Assembly (NCBI GenBank): GCA_937884235.1
Contig: CALGBT010000441.1
Location: 1-8,156 of the forward strand
Reading direction: 5' to 3'
Length of the DNA: 8,156 nt
Source of the DNA: an uncultured Pseudomonadota bacterium
Lineage (GTDB): Bacteria; Myxococcota_A; UBA9042; CAIXZC01
Shown here: positions 5,295 through 8,156 of the stretch, in pieces
Layout: every line of letters begins with the position of its first letter
How positions within the stretch are numbered: position 1 is the first letter of the stretch
Notes under the pieces: generated by a model
Seen by the model: the letters and a program-made list of their open reading frames with translations, nothing else
What the model was told of the DNA's origin: nothing
Databases searched by the model: none
Translations under genes and position numbers: made by a program

Positions 5295-7469
5295 TTATCG
5301 GACGCACCGGACCTGTTCTTCATTAGATTTGGAGTCGCTGCCTTGCACCCATGCGTAGCCGAAGTTGATAGTGGCCGCATTGACTGATTCTTCAGTGAAG
5401 TGTGAGGATGACCAGAAGACGAAGTCGTCCCCTTGCATTCCGGCTGGCCAGTACATGCCGTTTGCAGGACCACTGAGACCGGTGCAGGCAGCGCTTTTAC
5501 ACAACGCTTCGTCCCAACAGAGAGGCTCAAGGCAACTGTCCGTGACGCCACAGGCTCCCCCGGCAACTGTGTTGGGGCAACCCCGAATCAGGGAGCGTAG
5601 TTCGTTGATGGCTGGCAGGTGCCATCCGCCTCCGTCAAGAGGGAGGGATGCACAGTAATCCTTTGCCGCCGACCAGCCCATGTCTCCCTCCGCAGGAGGG
5701 TTCTGCCAGGTCAGGCCGGTGGTCGGGTCGGTCCAGATATCGCCCCCTGTTGAGACATCGCCCACGGTAACGGTGATTCCCCCATTCCACTTCGAGCCGT
5801 TGGCATCCGTCAAGGTGAACAGGACATTGTAGGACCCATTGGTGTTGGCGTTGAAGAGCACTGCCACGGGACAAGCTGTGAAGCTGCTCCAGGCCAGTGA
5901 GACTCCGGAAAGAGAGTTGGACTCCAGTACCGCAGGGAAGACGGCGTCTGCCGGGCAGTCCACCATGAGAGTTACATCGGTCCCAGCGGTGACGCTGGTC
6001 GTTGGTCCGGTGACGGTCAGGTTGGTTCCTGGGTTAATCGGGTCGTCCGGTTTCGTGGGCTCCTCGCCCCATTGGGAAATCCCGATGCCACTGAAGTCGA
6101 TAGTGCCGTCCTGGGCCGTATCTACATGCTCGGTAACTTCGGGAACCGTGTTCGGCGAGAGGACCATTATCGTACCGAAACCGATATTGGGGATCGGTAC
6201 GATTACGCTCTCATCAAGACCGTCGATACCGTAGTTACCGATGAAGATGTTGTTGGGCACGTCGACAGTGTTGGACACCACCGGGATACCCGCGGCGTCG
6301 GCTACTTCCATCGCCACATCATCAAAGGCCTCCCGCACCATATCTGCACCGGACTGTTCATCCATGATCACACTGATGCCATTCTCGGCCGAATTGGTGC
6401 CGGAGGACGTGGCCAGTGGAAGGGATATGGCAGACTCGGCAACACCAATGACCGTCAAATCTTTGGGCAGGGTAGAGCCATACTCAGACATTGCTGTTTC
6501 GGTGAGAGTGATGCCAAGTTCGGTAGCGACCTTCGCTCCTTCGCTCACCGGGGCAGCCTGCCTGAGGAGAGAAGTCACGGAGGAGGTTACAGTGCCGGTC
6601 ATGGCCACCGAGTATTTGGCCCCCACCTCAACGACATCCTGCGTGACCTCAAATCGGGTGTTGGTCATGTCGGATGGGGATGGAGCCTGGCAATTCGTCC
6701 CTTGTAATTCAGGGGATTCGACTAGCGTCTGCATGTTGTACGATGCTATGGTGCAGAGCGAAGCTCGGTTCGGGTGGTTTTCCATATGAGCAAGGATGGC
6801 ATCTTTCGCCACACCTGCCACCTGACTCATCTTCAGTTCCCCGGCATAGGCTTCCAGGCAGGCCTGATTACTGGTAACGAGAATGATATTTTTGATATCC
6901 CGGCAAGCCTTTGTCAGAGCAACACCGCTCCCCTTGCAGGCCAACCAGGTGGACAGAGCAACCCCGCCAGCCATGAGCGCCATCCCGGTAAGGGTAAAAA
7001 GCTCCGGCTGGAGTGTGGTCTCCAGGTTCTCGCCGGGAAGGGCGAACCAGAGACCACCGGTCAACTGCTCGGTCTCCAAGGTGTGGGCTGCCATGACCAT
7101 CTCGTAAGCAGCCACGAACGCGTTGCGATAGTCCATGTTCCACTGCTCCATCAGAGTAGCGTGCTGCTCCATCTGGAGTTGAGTCATGGGAATTGGCAGC
7201 CCGGACAGGGTCCCGGGATCGGCATATATATCCGCTACTTGTAGCAATTCATCCACGGTCTGACCGACCTTCACCATGGCTTCTTGATAGGTCAAGCCTG
7301 CGCTGTTGAAGTCCGATATCTGCTTTTGAATTGTCGTCAGCTCCTCGGTGGAACCTCCACAGCCCGTCAACGGAAGGCTTACGAGCCCCACAATAAGGGC
7401 AAGCAACAAGTGCAGTGGCGGAACCAGTTGAGCATGCAACCAGGAAGAACTAGGGGCGGTAGTTACCAT
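5295..7469 (-). CDS. Lipoprotein with C-terminal Lcl/DUF1566 domain
   Basis: Predicted secreted lipoprotein of 724 residues, stop TAA. The hydrophobic stretch LLLALIVGLVSLPLTGC ends in a good lipobox with the modified Cys at residue 37; Gly at +2 suggests outer-membrane sorting. I prefer the ATG at 7467-7469 because GAGG lies 9 bases upstream. The resulting n-region lacks Lys and Arg, so an in-frame ATG at 7508, which adds 13 residues including KARFK, is a real alternative; ATG 7535 and TTG 7607 are less likely. Residues about 40-160 look helical and 160-480 match nothing I recognise. Residues 483-571 are a beta-rich Ig/PKD-like segment with two cysteines. Residues 578-724 are an Lcl/DUF1566 domain: IWTDPTTGLTWQNP, GWHLPAINELRSLI, FWSSSHF and the terminal VRCVR. 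In Legionella Lcl this domain is linked to adhesion and glycan binding; that role here is inference. Confidence 0.92.
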   Translation of the reverse strand: MVTTAPSSSWLHAQLVPPLHLLLALIVGLVSLPLTGCGGSTEELTTIQKQISDFNSAGLTYQEAMVKVGQTVDELLQVADIYADPGTLSGLPIPMTQLQMEQHATLMEQWNMDYRNAFVAAYEMVMAAHTLETEQLTGGLWFALPGENLETTLQPELFTLTGMALMAGGVALSTWLACKGSGVALTKACRDIKNIILVTSNQACLEAYAGELKMSQVAGVAKDAILAHMENHPNRASLCTIASYNMQTLVESPELQGTNCQAPSPSDMTNTRFEVTQDVVEVGAKYSVAMTGTVTSSVTSLLRQAAPVSEGAKVATELGITLTETAMSEYGSTLPKDLTVIGVAESAISLPLATSSGTNSAENGISVIMDEQSGADMVREAFDDVAMEVADAAGIPVVSNTVDVPNNIFIGNYGIDGLDESVIVPIPNIGFGTIMVLSPNTVPEVTEHVDTAQDGTIDFSGIGISQWGEEPTKPDDPINPGTNLTVTGPTTSVTAGTDVTLMVDCPADAVFPAVLESNSLSGVSLAWSSFTACPVAVLFNANTNGSYNVLFTLTDANGSKWNGGITVTVGDVSTGGDIWTDPTTGLTWQNPPAEGDMGWSAAKDYCASLPLDGGGWHLPAINELRSLIRGCPNTVAGGACGVTDSCLEPLCWDEALCKSAACTGLSGPANGMYWPAGMQGDDFVFWSSSHFTEESVNAATINFGYAWVQGSDSKSNEEQVRCVR

Positions 7470-7478
7470 ATTCTTGAA

Positions 7479-7482
7479 CCTC
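7479..7482 (-). promoter_or_regulatory. Ribosome binding site for the Lcl/DUF1566 lipoprotein
   Basis: GAGG on the minus strand, nine bases before the ATG at 7469. It is the best ribosome binding site among the possible in-frame starts, but it is short. Confidence 0.45.
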
Positions 7483-7539
7483 GCCTTTGGCAGAACCCCA
7501 GGCTCCATGCCCCAGGCCAGCTCTCTATATAGCATGCTT

Positions 7540-7569
7540 TTTATCGGTGATCCGAAAGAATTAGCACAA
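7540..7569 (-). promoter_or_regulatory. Possible sigma70-like promoter for the Lcl/DUF1566 lipoprotein
   Basis: The minus strand has TTGTGC (7564-7569), an 18-base spacer and GATAAA (7540-7545), which matches TATAAT at 4 of 6. Transcription would start near 7533, just before the two most plausible start codons (7508 and 7469). Weak match. Confidence 0.2.
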
Positions 7570-7607
7570 CCGCGATATTCATTTCCCTGAGGCGGGCTCC
7601 GCAACAA

Positions 7608-8052
7608 TTGACGCGACCGCCATTTTGCTTGCCCCGAAGGTCCTCCGGGACGATCCTGCCCTGCATGGGTAAACGTGGTGCATATCGGGAGCGGTCAGGA
7701 GGCCGACCTCTCCCACGATGGCCACGGCATCGTTTGGGAGTTGTTCAAGAGTGTGTCGGCGGGTGGTGCAACTCGTCAAGCATCGGTAATCTCCAGTTTG
7801 CTGTGGACACATCCCTGGGGATATGTTGTCGAGCACTCCACGCCATTTGGCCCATGGCCCACGAACAGACACTGCGGTCCATCTAGCACCGAAAGCAGCA
7901 AAGGACCCACGACCTCATACTTCCACACTCTGTGCCGGTGCGGCGAGCGCTGCTGAAAGCAATAGGGAAACCGGCTCTACACGCTCGTCGAGAACCCGCA
8001 GCGCGGGCGGCAACGGCAGCTCCGCTTCCGGCACCGGTGGGCGCGCAATGGT
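7608..8052. other. Upstream region without a supported gene
   Basis: Several frames of 50-97 codons are open here on both strands, but they overlap each other, none has a good ribosome binding site, and none resembles a family I recognise. Visible structure: a bulged hairpin at 7710-7740, a small inverted repeat ATCCC/GGGAT at 7811-7822, a tandem TGGCCCA pair at 7848-7861, a CCCGC/GCGGG hairpin at 7995-8007 and the palindrome CACCGGTG at 8032-8039. A divergent gene or relic cannot be excluded. Confidence 0.5.
7710..7740. repeat. Hairpin with 11 base pairs and a two-base bulge
   Basis: CTCCC then ACGATG (7710-7720), a 7-base loop, CATCGT (7728-7733), bulged TT, then GGGAG (7736-7740). On the plus strand it is followed by TTGTTC, a poor T-tract, so a weak plus-strand terminator is possible, but no plus-strand gene precedes it. 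Confidence 0.45.
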
Positions 8053-8056
8053 GTTG

Positions 8057-8152
8057 TGGACTGTGGACTAGGTGGACGGTGGACGCCCGGGGTGGACCAC
8101 TCTGGACCGAACTGGACCACTCTGGACAGGTGGACCCGGGTAAGGCGTGGAC
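8057..8152. repeat. Clustered TGGAC repeats running to the window edge
   Basis: TGGAC occurs at 8057, 8064, 8073, 8080, 8093, 8103, 8113, 8123, 8131 and 8148. Four copies (8093 to 8123) are spaced exactly 10 bp apart, and the unit TGGACCACTC occurs at 8093 and 8113. Most copies are preceded by G or C. The right end is cut by the window. It could be a protein-binding array, a degenerate tandem repeat, or the edge of a repetitive coding region. Confidence 0.7.
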
Positions 8153-8156
8153 TTGG

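Noticed and set aside
7776..7928. Minus-strand frame of 50 codons with a protein-like look (GTG start, TGA at 7776-7778).
   Set aside because: No ribosome binding site, no recognisable family, and it overlaps equally open frames on both strands.
7995..8007. CCCGC/GCGGG hairpin as an intrinsic terminator.
   Set aside because: Only five base pairs, with no T-run on either side.
7887..8156. Plus-strand frame open to the right edge through the TGGAC repeats (90 codons, possible GTG at 7932).
   Set aside because: No ribosome binding site; the translation is Ala/Arg/Pro-rich then Trp-rich with no family likeness. It could still be the start of a gene cut by the window, so only more sequence would settle it.

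Overview
The window holds two long genes, both on the minus strand, and both encode secreted lipoproteins. There is no tRNA, rRNA, CRISPR array or recognisable transposase. Base composition is GC-rich by eye. The Asp/Gly-rich linker after the lipobox, the tandem CGxDGC cysteine repeats, the FGE-sulfatase-like domains and the Lcl/DUF1566 domain together suggest a large-genome Gram-negative bacterium of the Myxococcota or former deltaproteobacterial type. This is inferred from protein style; no marker gene is present.

Layout in transcription order (right to left). (1) 7608-8156 has no supported gene. It holds an 11-bp bulged hairpin at 7710-7740 and, at the right edge, ten copies of TGGAC in about 95 bp (8057-8152), probably the start of a repeat that continues outside. 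(2) 7469-5295 is a lipoprotein of about 724 residues: a lipobox, a long region I cannot assign, a beta-rich Ig/PKD-like segment, and a C-terminal Lcl/DUF1566 domain. (3) 5294-4751 is a 544-bp gap without a convincing gene. It contains several inverted repeats, including a 13-bp pair around a duplicated CGGGTGGT, and a possible extended -10 promoter. (4) 4750-161 is a cysteine-rich lipoprotein of about 1,529 residues: lipobox, acidic linker, a block with 78 cysteines in about 411 residues, three FGE-sulfatase-like domains separated by cysteine linkers, and a cysteine-rich C-terminal cap. (5) 160-1 is downstream sequence with short direct repeats.

Both proteins look exported, lipid-anchored and sorted to the outer membrane. 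Both carry domains that, as far as I know, belong to the C-type-lectin-like fold group. The three FGE-like domains lack the catalytic cysteine pair of true formylglycine-generating enzyme, so a binding or adhesive role is more likely than enzymatic activity. The 544-bp gap, and a promoter candidate before each gene, suggest separate transcription. A joint surface function is my inference only.
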